Assembly: GCA_009760855.2 (NCBI GenBank)
Contig: WPIO01000048.1
Coordinates: 2,081,001-2,145,000 of the forward strand
Source of the DNA: Cristatella mucedo
Taxonomy: Eukaryota; Bryozoa; Phylactolaemata; Cristatellidae
DNA length: 64,000 nucleotides
Direction: 5' to 3'
Position numbers and translations under genes: made by a program. Below, piece by piece: positions 46,705 to 58,929 of this stretch. The notes under the pieces are model-generated. The model was given only the letters and a program-made list of their open reading frames with translations, was not told the DNA's origin and did not search any database. Each line of letters opens with the position of its first letter. Position 1 is the stretch's first letter.

Positions 46705-47035
46705 TGGCAACTCAGCTACACGATGACAATAGAAAATGAGCATAGCAGGCATCAAAGAGGGGTAAATATGCGTTTCGGATACAATTACCAGATGAAAAGG
46801 TTTTACATAAGCCAAAGGGGTGCAGACAGCAACAATACTCCGATCTGTCTAGTTCTCAACGATTTACCAGTACAGAGACATAGACAAGTGTCAGCCTGCT
46901 CTAAACTATAGCTAATACATACGCAACTACTTCAATGAAAGCAGAATCTGGCAAGCAGCATGAGAGCAATTGACTAACAATGACATCAGAATGGCTTCTT
47001 CATAGTAACAGTAATATGATACTTAGATACGTGTA

Positions 47036-47122
47036 TAGTGCCTTTGGAGAATTAAATCAATCTGTCTGTTTGTCTCCGTCTCTGTCTGGCCTCTCTCCCC
47101 CTCCATCTCTCTCTCTCTCTCT

Positions 47123-47169
<47 letters not shown>

Positions 47170-48365
47170 CTCCTGGTCTCTCTCTCTCTCGGTATTTCTT
47201 TGTCCTCGTCTCTCCTTCTCTGCCTCTCTCGCTCTGTCTGTCTCTCTGTCTGTCTCTATGTCTGTCTCTTTGTCTGTCTCTCTGTCTTTCTCTCTGTCTC
47301 TGTTTCTCCGTGTCTGTCTCTGTCTCTCTCTCTTTCTCTCTCTAGGCACTTTACGTATGCTGTAAGGAAATCTTGTCAATAGGGTCACTGGCAACATGCT
47401 CAGTCCCAGAACGGATGATCACACAGAGGACAAGTCACACGACCTCAGCAAATAATGTGAAATGCAGGAGTGTTTTATCTTCTTTTTTTGAAGGTAGTTA
47501 AGTCAGGGGATGTGCTTACCTCAGCCGAGCGTGTGTACCCGTCTTTGGGAGCATGCGGACTAAAGGCAGGGTCTAGGCACAGCTAAGCGAATTGAGTCAG
47601 AAGATCGGACGGTACGATGCTTGGCCTGATTGGGAAGTAGCCCTGATGGATAGGTTGGAGCAAAAGAATAATGAGACCTGAAAGTTAGCGACAAAACCAT
47701 GATTTCAATACGCTGCTTTATGGGGAGCTGGAAAAAGTAGGTGAGATGGTGGTGTAGTGTGATAACTTCGACGTGCACAGCAGAAATGCATATCTGCTGA
47801 GTTTTGGACCAACTGTAAGTGGCTAATTGTACCGATTCGAAGACCTGCCACTAGTGAGTTATAGATTGGATGTCAGAAATGCAAGGGCCAACTTGGATGG
47901 GGTATCAACTTCTAAATAGGCCCGAGTGTTTTTGGTGTTAGGTAACTGAAAGTAGGCAGACCTGACAGTGAAGCCAATGTGGTCGTCTAATTAAATGTCA
48001 CTCTGGAAAGGACACCCTGATTTTGTGTAGATGTTACAGGATCGGCAGAGCCCGTTTGTATTGATCGACGTTCCAAGTTCTGAGTAACACTAGGTTAACC
48101 ATAAATAGTTAATCGGTTTTATTCCCATTTCAGAGAAAGTTTATTGCTATCCAAGTGCGAATATCAAAAATACGTTCAGCAAGGGAGTTATAGTCTGATG
48201 TGGTGGACGGCAGACAGTGATCAGAGCCCATGCACAGGTATATGTCATCTGCATTGAGATTAAAGGCTTGATTATACATCGGCAACCCGGGTAAGCATAC
48301 ATTGTGAAAAGAAGTGGACCGTTAACGGATCCTCGGGGTACCCCGTACTTCAACTTCTAGGGACA
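47036..48365 (-). pseudogene. Diverged LINE copy (minus) with expanded CT tract
   Basis: The hairpin sides flank a CT expansion: ATAGTGCCTTTGGAGAATTA at 47037 and CTCTAGGCACTTTACGTATG at 47341. The 3' untranslated region and RT follow, to the VPRGSVNGPLLF block near 48330. Many frameshifts. Confidence 0.75.
47062..47343. repeat. (CT)n / TCTG microsatellite inside a LINE hairpin
   Basis: About 280 bases of CT- and TCTG-rich repeat. The long Ser/Leu and Arg/Glu open frames on either strand are artefacts of it. Confidence 0.9.
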
Positions 48366-48654
48366 AACACTTGGCTAGCAGCACACGATACTAGCTTATA
48401 AAATGACGGTGCGCCACCTAAGCTAGTAACAGCACTTACTAGGCGAAACGTGCAACGAGTTGTGACGAACAGTTGAAGAGACAATGCTAGTTTAATAGAG
48501 TGGCTGTTCTTAAAAAAGGTTTGGCGAAATCATGCCAACCATCCTACTGGCTGCACTGCCTATAGCCGGTACGTTGATGAACGTGGGTGCGTAAGCAAGG
48601 CCACCCATCGTGTAAAAAGGCAATGCAACACACCATGGTAAGGTAAGAAGGCAG

Positions 48655-48895
48655 CTAAACCCACCGCGTGAGGTGAGAAGGCAGCGAAACCCACCGCGTG
48701 TAAGGTAAGAATGCATCGAAACCCACCGCGTGTAAGGTAAGAATGCATCGAAACCCACCGCGTGTAGGGCGAGAAGGCAGCGAAACCCACTATGTAGGAA
48801 TGCAGCATCACCCACAGAGTAATGATGCAGCTCAACCCCGAAACCCACTGAGTAAGACGGCAGCGCCACCCACCGCGTGGACACTCCGCGGGCCA
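48655..48895. repeat. Minisatellite, units about 25-32 bases
   Basis: About seven copies of AAACCCACCGCGTGTAAGGT-type units with degenerating ends. Two central units are identical. Confidence 0.85.
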
Positions 48896-49031
48896 CAACC
48901 GAGCAATCCCGGGCGGGGGAGCAATTGCCTTGCAATCGGAAGCGAAGTCCAAACGAGTATCTGAACCACGATAAATAAACGGCAGTCCTCCAAAATACTG
49001 CGATGTGTCCAACTGATAAGTGCGCACGTAC

Positions 49032-49115
49032 CTTGTCGTTCCTGATCGAGAGAGAGTGCAGCGGTCCGCACGCTCTAAGTACAAGGCGGCAGTAGTGGAT
49101 CACCTCAGGCAGTGC

Positions 49116-49157
<42 letters not shown>

Positions 49158-49304
49158 AGGATCGACAAGCTCACACTTCAAACGAGTCGGCTTGCAGCAG
49201 TCGGGTCTTCGGCGTGGCGTCGTGACAGGACCGCGACGAAGTCGGTTCTCACTGCCGACGCCTGAATCCGGCGAGCAAGTACTGGGAAGCGTCGAAGCGC
49301 GCAT
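49032..49304 (-). CDS. Possible first coding exon with poly-Pro tract
   Basis: On the minus strand an ATG at 49304 opens 91 codons ending at a strong donor, AAG|GTACGT (49031). The peptide begins MRASTLPSTCSPDSGVGSEN and includes about 15 prolines encoded by the CGG repeat. A CCAAT motif lies just upstream (about 49347-49351), as expected for a CpG-type promoter. No downstream exon was recognised to the left, where a minisatellite and LINE lie. It could equally be untranslated or non-genic GC-rich sequence. Confidence 0.3.
49117..49158. repeat. (CGG)n trinucleotide repeat
   Basis: About 14 near-perfect CGG units (CCG on the minus strand). Confidence 0.95.
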
Positions 49305-49569
49305 GATCGGAAGGAATCCGCATCTGCGAAGCTTTCGCGGACCTTGATTGGTCTGTGCCTAGTTTTATGACGGGCGGCTGACGACGAGTCACAGCTCGTT
49401 GCATAATGGCCTAGATGGGAGTGGCTCGCGAGCCCCTTAGAGGCGGTCAGCGGTGCAGTTGACTCAAACTAAAGAAACTTCAATCATGACATGACAGCGT
49501 ATTTCCTTCTCTTCTCTATTGGCCCATTCATGGATGTCTGCCTTAGTTCAGCTTTAAGTAAGCATTGAC

Positions 49570-50094
49570 ATGTCTGCCACTATGGGGAATGCTATAATCA
49601 GAAGATGGTTTGCTAATGTCAAGCGAAACCTAGCATACTGTGCCAATACATATCAGGCCAGTTCCCTTGATAGATTTAAAGCTGACAGCACATGTTTCTG
49701 CATCTTTGACCTTATATGCACACGATTTAACTTACCGAGCAATATCATTTCTCGACCCTGGAGTATAACTACTCACGAAAATACCCTTGTTCTAAAGAAT
49801 ACTGACGCACGGAAATGCTTCACCAGTCAAAACTCAGTCAACTTCCAGCATATTGAACAGGGCAAACAAGCAGAAGACAAGAAACAAATCAGGCATCTTA
49901 TAAATGCAGTAAGAGATCAATTATACAGGTGCTTGGTAGCTCTACTTCTCAGATGCCGTTGCTCCAATTTATGCGAAACCTTTGATGCAGTAAGAAACCA
50001 TCTTCAAAAGGATATTATTTCATTCGCTACTCTCGCTTTCATAATATTAGCCATTTCACTTATAGTTTTTTATTTCATTACAGTTCTTTATTGA
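49570..50094 (+). CDS. Orphan 174-codon ORF with C-terminal membrane segment
   Basis: I do not recognise this product. The frame starts MSATMGNAIIRRWFANVKRN and ends with a strongly hydrophobic segment at about residues 150-173 (FATLAFIILAISLIVFYFIT) followed directly by the stop, the layout of a tail-anchored membrane protein. It is long for AT-rich sequence and lies just beyond the CGG-rich patch. No RT, hAT or viral motif is evident. It might be a single-exon gene, a terminal exon or chance. Confidence 0.3.
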   Translation: MSATMGNAIIRRWFANVKRNLAYCANTYQASSLDRFKADSTCFCIFDLICTRFNLPSNIISRPWSITTHENTLVLKNTDARKCFTSQNSVNFQHIEQGKQAEDKKQIRHLINAVRDQLYRCLVALLLRCRCSNLCETFDAVRNHLQKDIISFATLAFIILAISLIVFYFITVLY

Positions 50095-51343
50095 GAAAAT
50101 ATTGAGAATGTGCAGCTATGTGCATTAGCTGGACTACCTATTACCAGGATGCAATGATGTATCTCCATCTGTAACTCCACAAAGCCATAAGGACTAAGTA
50201 GGTGCTATGCAGCAGATTTCGCTGTAGCCTAAGCCTAAGCCTAAGCTATTTTTAGTACGTATAGGGTTTCCAACGTACTTCATCTTACACAGCAAAGATC
50301 AAGTAAGAAGCTTAGCTGAGTCATGACAGCAGTCGGAGAAGTGTGCATAGGGTAGCGAACAGACTTCATCTCATGTAATACTGAGTGAGTGAGAAGCATA
50401 GCTGAGTCGGAGAAGCAGTTGAGATAGTGACGCAGCATGGAAGTAGCAGCTCAGGACGACTGGAAAGAGTGTGCCATAGTTGGAAGCCGGAGAGTAGATG
50501 TCGTTAAATAAAAATTGAGGAAGTGAGCTCCAAAGTCAAAGACCTGCAGAGCAAAAGCTTCTGCCGCCGAGGTCTTTCAGTGTAGGAATGGAACCGCTAA
50601 TGTTGTGCCCACCGAGGACCTTCGAGCGTACCGAAGGGGGCGGGGCATATTCTCCGGGCGCTGGATCAGGGGGTGCCAAAACGGGCGCCTAATACTGGGG
50701 GGGGGGGGTGGGGCGCCGTCTGTGTAGTTCGTCCCCAGGCACCCAAAATCATTGCAATGTCATTGCTTAGGCCAGGAAGAGACTGAAGCAGGATGATCTA
50801 TAGCCACTCTTCATAGGCTTACGAATTGTCGGAGAGGGAATCTCAGCCACTCGGTGCTGACCAAACTCGGTTCGGTGAAAACTCAGTGTGCCAAAAACTC
50901 AGTTTGAATCAAGTCGTTTCGGGTTGACTCGTTGCGATACTACAGCTTTTATGAGAATGACAATTGTAGTCAATCTTGTTAACTCCTGTCAATATTTAGG
51001 TACTTGTGGTTATCGTTGTCTGAACTTGAGTTTAAGAAATGAGATCAACTAAAATTTGATTTTCTTTTACTCTCATCCCCCACGTTGCCGCCACAGCAAA
51101 TTTTCTTCGCACCGAGTTTGGTCGGCAGCAAGTTGCTGTGCACCGAGTTCTCATCGAACCGAGTTGACCGCAGGTTGGGTGAGCAGAGTGAGGAAGAAGG
51201 GGATGGGGTCCGAGCTAGCCCCCTTGGACCGATCCTATAGAAGGTGCACGAAGTGACTTGCCTCCCGGTACGGCTCTTTGGCCTCAACGATGGATCGCCA
51301 TGGCAACGAACTTCATGTTTTGTCCCATTTTTAGCTTGACCGC
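50095..51343. other. Intergenic DNA with ACTCGGT repeats
   Basis: It contains three GCCTAA units at 50227, a G-run at 50697-50708, and a region at 50855-51175 with repeated ACTCGGT motifs in both orientations. No gene seen. Confidence 0.4.
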
Positions 51344-51525
51344 GTGAGCCGCGATGGCATACTAGGTAAAGTGGTGGCTTTTCACGACCTCTATAATGAA
51401 GCCGTGGGTTCGAATCATGGGGGGGGGGGAGATCGTTTATTGCCATTGCAAGCGATGCTGATAGCCGTAAAGGCTCTTCTGTCGCTGTTCAAAAGAGGCT
51501 GTTAACTCCGCTAATATTTATTTGC
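51344..51525 (+). repeat. SINE family B
   Basis: GTGAGCCGCGATGGCATACT head, box B GTGGGTTCGAATCATG, then a G-run, CATTGCAAGCGATG and the AGCCGTAAAGGCTCTTCTGT body. Confidence 0.75.
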
Positions 51526-53761
51526 GCCCTGGCCGCTCCCGACCTTATCCTGCACTCTTAGGATGAAGACTAGATAGATTAAGCAGGATGACGAAGCTCT
51601 AACTAGATGTGCAATGAGGCGCTATCCCGACTACATTTTTATGAATGTATGGCACATACCTGTGAGTATAAGTGAGAAGCAAAGGCTAACTGCTTTCTCA
51701 TTTATTTGTTTGAGTGGTGCAATTTTTTAATCTGAAACATGGGCGTTGAATGCAAGAAAAACCAAGTCCAAAAAGGTAGTAGTTCATTTCACGTTTGCTT
51801 TGCTCCAACAGGAGAAAGAGTTTCTAATTATTTTCAGATAGCTAAACATTATTCCAATCTCTTTTGAAAATTTTGCCGCGTGGGCACAGTTAGGTTTTTA
51901 AGGGGGGTAAAGCTTGACCTCTAGCTGGCGGGGTTAGAATCCATTACAAACGTGGCGCGCTGCTTCCGCGTCCTTATAGAACTAGGCCGCAAACAAAGAG
52001 CTCGAAACGGCGCTAGTCTCAGCAGACGCGCGACGGATACTGGTGGGGCTTGAACCATGTAGCAAAGCAAGCGTAACTTGTAGGTGCTACACCAGCGCAC
52101 GAGGCACGTAGCCAACAGTAGCTGGAACTCGGCTGCGACGAAGGGCGCTCGTACCTTAGCAGTGCGAGTCCGTATCCATAGCATAAGAGAGTCCATTTGA
52201 CAGCAGCGGAAGGTTACAGGCTATCGACAGCTGACACGGAGAGCACTGTTACGACCGCCCACCCTCACTAGTTCGGGTAGCGGCACAACGCGCGTGCAAT
52301 GTGCTAAGACCCGAAGCTACCGATACGCCGAAGATAAAACGCAGCACTCAATTATACATGGGGTCACGAAGAATTGTGGTAGAACGATGCCACACTAAAC
52401 GCATGCACACTAACGGTATATCTGTTTGCTTTTGGCCTGTCAATAAATAGTGTCACATGCTTTGCACAACTTTAGTATGCCTGGTATTAAAGAAAACCCT
52501 CTTATTACTTGAACGAATTTATAGCCACGGCATCGGCTGCCACACTGCAAGGACTGCTTTTTGCGCCAGAGTGCAGCTGTCTTTATGGGCTATCCATAAG
52601 GAGTTTTCCAAATATTATGAGTCGGTATTGGCCTGCCTACCTCTAATGTAATCGCTAGAGGTCACTATGTTGATCCATAACTAGTGGTGCTCTCGTTGCT
52701 CGCTTCCAATTCTTACACTTGAGAATATACAAGTAATCCCAGTTCTCTGAGATGTGCAGCGGATCTCGAGGCTTTGGAGGTCCATTGAGAAGTTAGTTGC
52801 CGGTAGTTGAGCCTGCGGGTTACCCAAACAGGAGCCAAGTGCCCCATCGTGAGCGATATTACAGCCGCTCTATTATATGTATTTGTGGTGCCTAGCTCTA
52901 CCCAATGACTGATCTGTAAATGGATTGCTCATTGCTTGACTGCTGGCCAGAGGGCAGGTGAAGCAGTACCAGTCACCCTAGCCGGCGTAGATTCCTTGGG
53001 TTTTCCCGGGCTGGCCAATTGACTGAACGGTTGCTTGCGGTGAGGAGGTAGGACCATGCTATAGACATGCTTTGGAAAGATATTTAGCATGTTCATGCAC
53101 ACACTCGAACATAGTTTTGTTGTATTCCCAGTTAATACACACATTATTCCGCACGCAGTGCTAGCAACAACGCCGCATTAGTAAAAGCACGACAAGAGCG
53201 CGTGTATTCTACAGCCTATACACCCGGGTGACTTCCTGCTGACTCGCTAGCAGGAAGCCCAGGCTCGGCGCTCGACTCACCGACCGGCAGATCATTGCTT
53301 CAAAAACCAACCAGCTGCTGCTGTCAGGCACAAGCCTTTTCTAGTAGCCAGGTCATAAGTCACAATAATCACTATCGTACATATTCATGCATGATGCTAC
53401 TCATGAGCCTCAGCTTACCGTGGCTATTTCCTAAGCGTCCTAACGCAGCCGCAAAGCTCATAGCTCTTGATCGAGACTCAGCTGTCAAGCTCATAGCTCA
53501 TAATCGCGGGGCATTACGACGCCAACGGCTATTTGGCCTACAGCTCGAATGCCAACGTCAAGTCTCGAATCGCAACTACCTGCTTATCTAATTGCGCCAG
53601 GTTTTATTCACCGCCCCCCCGACCACAGACTATCGCTTAATCGCGAATAATGATTATCAGCAATAGCCCGGCCGGTTTAGCCGTCGGCGCCTTTTTTAAC
53701 CTGAGGCCCTCTAACGTGAACGCTAAGCGCTGCGGCAGAACGAAATGCTAGGGGACTTTGA
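51526..53761. other. Intergenic, no gene recognised
   Basis: Short open frames only. Nothing to assign. Confidence 0.35.
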
Positions 53762-55077
53762 AGACTGGAACGCTGGGTACCTCAAGACTTCGTCATTGGT
53801 CCGGTTCTTTTAACTGTTTATACTCTCCCTCTTGCCGATGTGATTGCCAAGCACAATCTAGGCATTCATCTCTATGCGGATGACTTTTGAGTTGTACCTT
53901 TGCTTTGATCCCTCCCACCCCTCCAGCACGTCGAATTTTCTCAACTCCTTACTGCATGTATTGATGACATCCGCACATGGATGGCAGCAGATTTTCTTAA
54001 ACTAAACGATGATAAAACTAAATTACTAGTTATGGGCAAACCAAGTTTGATTCAGAAACTGGAAAGGCTGACGCTCAAAGTCGGCTCTGCTTGCATATCT
54101 TCCGTTGAATCTACACGAAATCAGGGTGTCGTGTTCCAAAGTGACTTATCGTTAGACGACCGCATCATCTCCACAATCAAGTTTGCCTACTTTCAGCTAC
54201 ATAACGATACTAAAATTCGGGCTTTTTTTTAGATAAGGATACCATATCTAAGTTGGTCCATGCATTTGTGACATCTCGTCTTGACTTCTGTGACTTACTG
54301 CTTGCTGGCCTAGCGGCATGCGTAATTAATCGCGTGCACCCGGTGCAAAACCCTGCAGCTAGACTTGTATGTCGTGAGCACCGCAGTTGCCACATCTCGC
54401 CGACCTGCACTGGCTACGAGTCAAGCAACGAATCGACTTTAAGGTTTTGTTGCTCACTTTTAGGTCCCTTGATTCTTTGACTCAAGCCTACCTATCCGAT
54501 CTAATAATAATAATAATAATGCATTTGATAAAGCGCCCTCAGAGAACTCAATCTCTCTCTCTAGGCGCTTTACATTTGCTGCAAATGGAAATGCAATTGA
54601 ATGGTGATCTACTCGCCCACCTGGCTAAGCATCGTACCACCCGCTTTTCGGAATCTAACTGTTTACCTATACCTCGTACAAACCTCAAATCCTTGGGAGA
54701 CCGTGCATTTAGTTCGTATGCTCCCAAAGCCTGGAACTCACTGCCGACTTGCGTCCCGACATCCCCTGACTTGACCACATTTAAAAAGAAATTAAAAATG
54801 CACCTATTAATGACAGCATTTAGTGGGTCCTTGTGATTTGTCCTTTATGTGCTTATGCATGCTGACACTGTTGCATGCTGCCACTAACCGCAGTTGCATG
54901 CTGTCCTTGTGCATGTCACCACAAACCATGTTATTCATGTTGTTTATCAAGAAACTCACCCTCCGAAGTCCACCGTACCACTCACCACTCGATCACGCTT
55001 CCTTTGCAGCTAATGTAAAGCGCCTAGAAAGAGATTGGGTCCTCTGTGGATGCTTTATCAAGTGTATTATTATTATT
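53762..55077 (+). pseudogene. LINE RT C-terminal half and 3' end, interrupted
   Basis: From VPQD...[20 protein letters not shown] through LLVMGKPSLIQKLERL, SDLSLDDRIISTIKF and AWNSLPTCVPTSPDLTTF to the tail (TGTAAAGCGCC, AGAGATTGGGTCC, (ATT)n). A stop disrupts the YADD-type box near 53876-53890. A short antisense tail splits it at 54504. Confidence 0.85.
54504..54605 (-). mobile_element. Minimal 102-base LINE tail insertion with 6-base TSD
   Basis: (AAT)n, the GCATTTGATAAAGCGCCCTC hairpin and only the last part of the 3' untranslated region. GATCTA flanks both sides (54498-54503 and 54606-54611) and is single in uninterrupted copies. Confidence 0.88.
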
Positions 55078-55133
55078 AACGCTAGGTGACCCGCTACGGC
55101 TGCCCAGCCAGAGTTGTGTAATGAGTGCTGAGC

Positions 55134-55268
55134 TGGTTTGGCCCAGTGGTTAAGGTAGGTACTCGCCCCTACCAAGGTGTGACCGAGGTCGCGGGGTCGA
55201 GCCCTGAGGCATACGTGAAGTGCCTGAATAGATAATTATTTCGCTGAGGGGCTATGCAAACGAATTAT
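55134..55268 (+). repeat. SINE family A
   Basis: GGTTTGGCCCAGTGGTTAAG head, GCGGGGTCGAGCCCTGAG box B, and a decayed hairpin tail (AAGTGCCTGAATAGATAATT). Confidence 0.65.
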
Positions 55269-56826
55269 AAAAGAAATTAAAAAAGGGAGCTATTTGTGTC
55301 GTTTCCTCTTTGAGCGACCAAACGGATTCCGTAGCCCATTCCCCGCGCGAGCGTGCGGCGCAACGCTTCTAGATCATTGGTAGCCAGCACTGCAAGCATG
55401 AAAAAAATGTTTTCGCAAAGTGAATAGCCGTAGCTGATTTTTCAGTTGCGATGGGTAATTTCGTGCAACAAGCGTATGCAGACTGGTGTGACGAAGATAG
55501 TCCTTGGCAGGGGGGGCACCCACTAGCTAATGTTCGGCTGCATGGCGTGAAATCTATATGCTATTCAAAGTATAAAGCTACAATTTCGATATTTACTCCC
55601 AAAATTTATACAGGAGACACTTGACTTTCTATCTAGATTAAGACCTCATAAAGAAAGTCTCGGAAATTGAAATACCGGATGCAACCGTTTCTATTAGCGG
55701 GTCCATTAGTGCCATTAGTTTGCCGGCCGCCGGCTGGCCGTGTGGGTGTAGCATGTACTCCCTCTGCTTGAGGTACGGAAGTAAAGGATGTTGTCTATCT
55801 ATATATATTCACAGGCGTGCTAGCATGCGTATTAAGTCATTATCCGGATTTTAGCACTTTTTCGCATTCAGATTCATCGTGCTTGTACAATTTATGGTCA
55901 ACATTTCGCAAGTGATTTGTGAGGCTTGTGATTATCTAACCCTTCTGCTGAAGAAGTAAGGCTTTTACTTTGGATGCTAACAACTGCTTGAGAAATTAGA
56001 GTGGTGCCAGTTGCCTCTAGTATTTTTCCTGCTCGACTGGTGACGAACCCTTCTGCAGACCGTATTAATGCAAAGATTTATGTGTGAGCTTATTCACCTT
56101 TCTTCGGTGTGGGCCTGGAAACTGCATTTGCATTTGGAAGAAAATAATTCAGGATCATTTAGTTATTGTATTGATTTAAGACTCCGATTAACCTGCCACT
56201 GCTGATCAAGTAGTTCTTGTGATCTTCGGACAACTGTACTAGGCTGTATCCTTGACTTTACATGACTTGACTTTACATGTCCCAAATGCCGAGGTCTTAG
56301 GATAGTCGCTCACCTACGCTCATTGCAGCTGGAATGCGTTCTTGTGAATCGGTACGTAATATATTATATGGTGTGCGTGTTTCGTGCCTTACCTTATCTG
56401 TCCAAAAAGGAATCTCATGCAAGTGGGCCTTATGTGTGGATGGACTTAACAAGGTGTGGTAGGCTGACCTTGCCTTGTGAACGCTTTATGGTGCGACGTG
56501 CAACCGTATTTCAGATCAAAAGAATGCAGTCTCTTTGTCTTGGGCGTATATTCTTCTGCTGTTCACTCAGTCTGCTTGCTTAGTCAGGGGCTCCTGAAGC
56601 TAAGCGAACATGCATTCTCATGCTTTGAAAGTGACTATAACATCTGCCAGTAGCAAGTTATACGTGAAAAAGCATGCCTGCTGCATAGTCAGGATTGGGC
56701 TGAGGCCTGAATGGTCATTGCTGAGTGGTTGTGGGTAGACTGCATATGCTGTGTGCTGTACCAAACTCGCTGTTTGCCGACATGATGGCAAATCAGGCAA
56801 CGGTAATCTCGGAAGCCTTTAAAGTA
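55269..56826. other. Intergenic, no gene recognised
   Basis: Unassigned sequence. The 86-codon open frame at 56323 has no motif. Confidence 0.35.
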
Positions 56827-58635
56827 TAGGGTTCCCCAAAGGCTGCAAATCTATGCTCAGTCCACTTCTGTTCATAATCTATAATTCCCCTGTTGTCAAT
56901 GTAATCGCCAAGCACAGTGTGTGCTTTAGTTTCTATGCAGACGACACACTGGTGTACCTGTGCTGTTATACGTCCATGCCTTATGCCTCATCGAGCTCTC
57001 TGAATTCCCTTTCATCATGTACTGCAGACAGTCGAACTTAGGTGGCAACTTTAGTAGTGGCTTTCCCAAATTGACTGATGATAAAACCAACTCGCTCGTT
57101 CTGGGCAAGCCTGGTGATACTTCGAAACTAGAAATTCAAAACTCGGCTTGGCCAATGTGTCCCCTGTTGCGTTTGTATGCAATCTGAGTATCCTTTTCCG
57201 AAGTGACCTTATGCTAGCTGACCACATCAGCTCCACAGTCAAGTCTGCCTACTTTCCGCTAGATACCACTGCAATATTTAGGCCTGTTTAGACCAGGATA
57301 CCACAGCCAGCTGTTGCATGCATATGTGCCCTCCCATCTAGACGTCATTACTTGCAGGTGTTAGTCAGATAATTTCTTTTGGTGAGCCGTGATGGCACAC
57401 TAGGTAAGGCGGTTGCTTTCACGACCTTGGTCCTGAGGTCGTGGGTTCGATTCCTGCTGTGGGCGATTCTTTACCGCCACTGCAAGCGGTGGTGATAGCC
57501 ATAAAGGCTCTTCTGTCGCTATATAAAAAGAGGCGGTTTAATCAGCTAGGATTTATTTATTTTATTTATTTAGTCGCTTTTTAATAAGCCGTCATTAGAT
57601 TAGCACTTTTCCTTCACTGTCAAGTCGGCCTACAATCAGCACAAGAACATTGCCAAAATCGGAGCCTGCCTAGATGTATGGCAGCTAAAATAGTTCACTC
57701 GGTAGTAATAATCCATCTAGATCATTGCAACTCCCTTTATTCAAGACTCCCAGCCCGTGTTTCGAATTGTCCGCAAATGGTACACAACTCGGCAGCTCGT
57801 CTGGTCTGTCTTCAAAGGTGAAGTAGCTGCCACTCATCACTCACCCGTCTTCTTCTGAACTCTATTTGCTCCCTACCAAGCTTAAAATAGATTTCAAGAT
57901 CCTCAGTTTGGCTTGCCGGCCACGTCACTTGCATTCATCAGCCAGCTTCTCCGAGCACCTTGCTCCCCCAGTGTGCTGCTGCACCACTGGCTCACCTCGC
58001 TGTCTCTTTCACTAAAGTAGAATCTCTTCACTAAAGTAGAATCTTTTGGTAATCGAGCCTCCAGCATGCATGCACCCAAAATCCGGAACTCGCTTCTAGC
58101 TACTGTCACTTCTTTGATGACCTTGCATCTTTTAAGTCTCATCTCAAGAAGCATCTTTTCCGATGAGTTTACCTTTAGCCCCCCACTAAACTTGTCGCTT
58201 CTTTTGTTCGGTATGCTTTGCATGCGTACCTGTCTGCGCATTTGAGGACGGTCACTGCCTGTAATGACCTTGCATTCTTTAAGTCTCAGCTCAGGATGTA
58301 TGCGTTCAGGTCAGCATTTCCTTCGCCTCTGTGAGGTTTTCTGTTTTATTTAAATGTGCTTTGTATGCATATCTTCGCATAATTCGATGCTGTTACTAGC
58401 CCGAGGTAATGCTATTTGGTCGCCATGAGTATCTGAATGTTGCTTTAGCATGCTGACCTAAGCATGATACTATTTGATTTTGCTTACATGATACTGTGTA
58501 TGTCAATAAACCTTGAGTAGTAGCCGAACAAAGGATGATTCTTTTGCATCTAGTTGTAATTAAGTGCTTGGATAGAGATTAAGTTCTCTTGGGGTGCCAT
58601 ACAAATGATCTGTTATTATTATTATTATTATCACC
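56827..58635 (+). pseudogene. Older diverged LINE, interrupted by SINE B
   Basis: The RT region includes FYADDTLVYLCC (near 56930) and a DDKTNSLVLGKPGD block (57080). The C-terminal part follows after the SINE at 57382-57565, and the element ends with AGTGCTTGGATAGAGATTAAG and (ATT)n at 58608. It is more diverged than the other copies, so it may be a separate subfamily. Confidence 0.65.
57382..57565 (+). repeat. SINE family B inside LINE
   Basis: GTGAGCCGTGATGGCACACT head, box B GTGGGTTCGATTCCTG, body CCACTGCAAGCGGTGG and ATAAAGGCTCTTCTGTCG. It lies between two parts of the older LINE. Confidence 0.75.
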
Positions 58636-58705
58636 ATCATCATTATTAGTATTATTATATTATATTAATATTATATTATTATATTACTATATTAGTATTA
58701 CTATA
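58608..58705. repeat. (ATT)n / AT-rich microsatellite
   Basis: The tail of the preceding LINE has expanded into about 90 bases of ATT/ATC/TATTA repeats. Confidence 0.85.
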
Positions 58706-58929
58706 GAAGTCGTTGCTGCACTTTAGGCACTCTGATTATGTTATGGCCATTGAGTTGCACTGCTTTATTAGCTCCCGTTTCACTGACAAACTGTCGTGGC
58801 AAACTCGAGTGACTAGCCGCTTAGGCTCTCATGCAGCACCAATTAAGCTGTTGCATCGTAGCCGACCTTTGCTTTTTCCCACACATTCATTTGTTACATC
58901 GCCTGTTGAACTGAGCCGGCCAGAATGAA

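Noticed and set aside
46980-47397. 121- and 124-codon ORFs on both strands
   Set aside because: They are translations of the CT microsatellite (Ser/Leu or Arg/Glu).
48510-49031. Rest of the 264-codon minus-strand ORF
   Set aside because: Beyond the donor at 49031 it translates the minisatellite into repeated GFRCLL-type peptide. No sign of a real protein.
50226-50246. Telomere-like GCCTAAGCCTAAGCCTAAGC
   Set aside because: Only three units, inside ordinary sequence. Too short to be an interstitial telomere.
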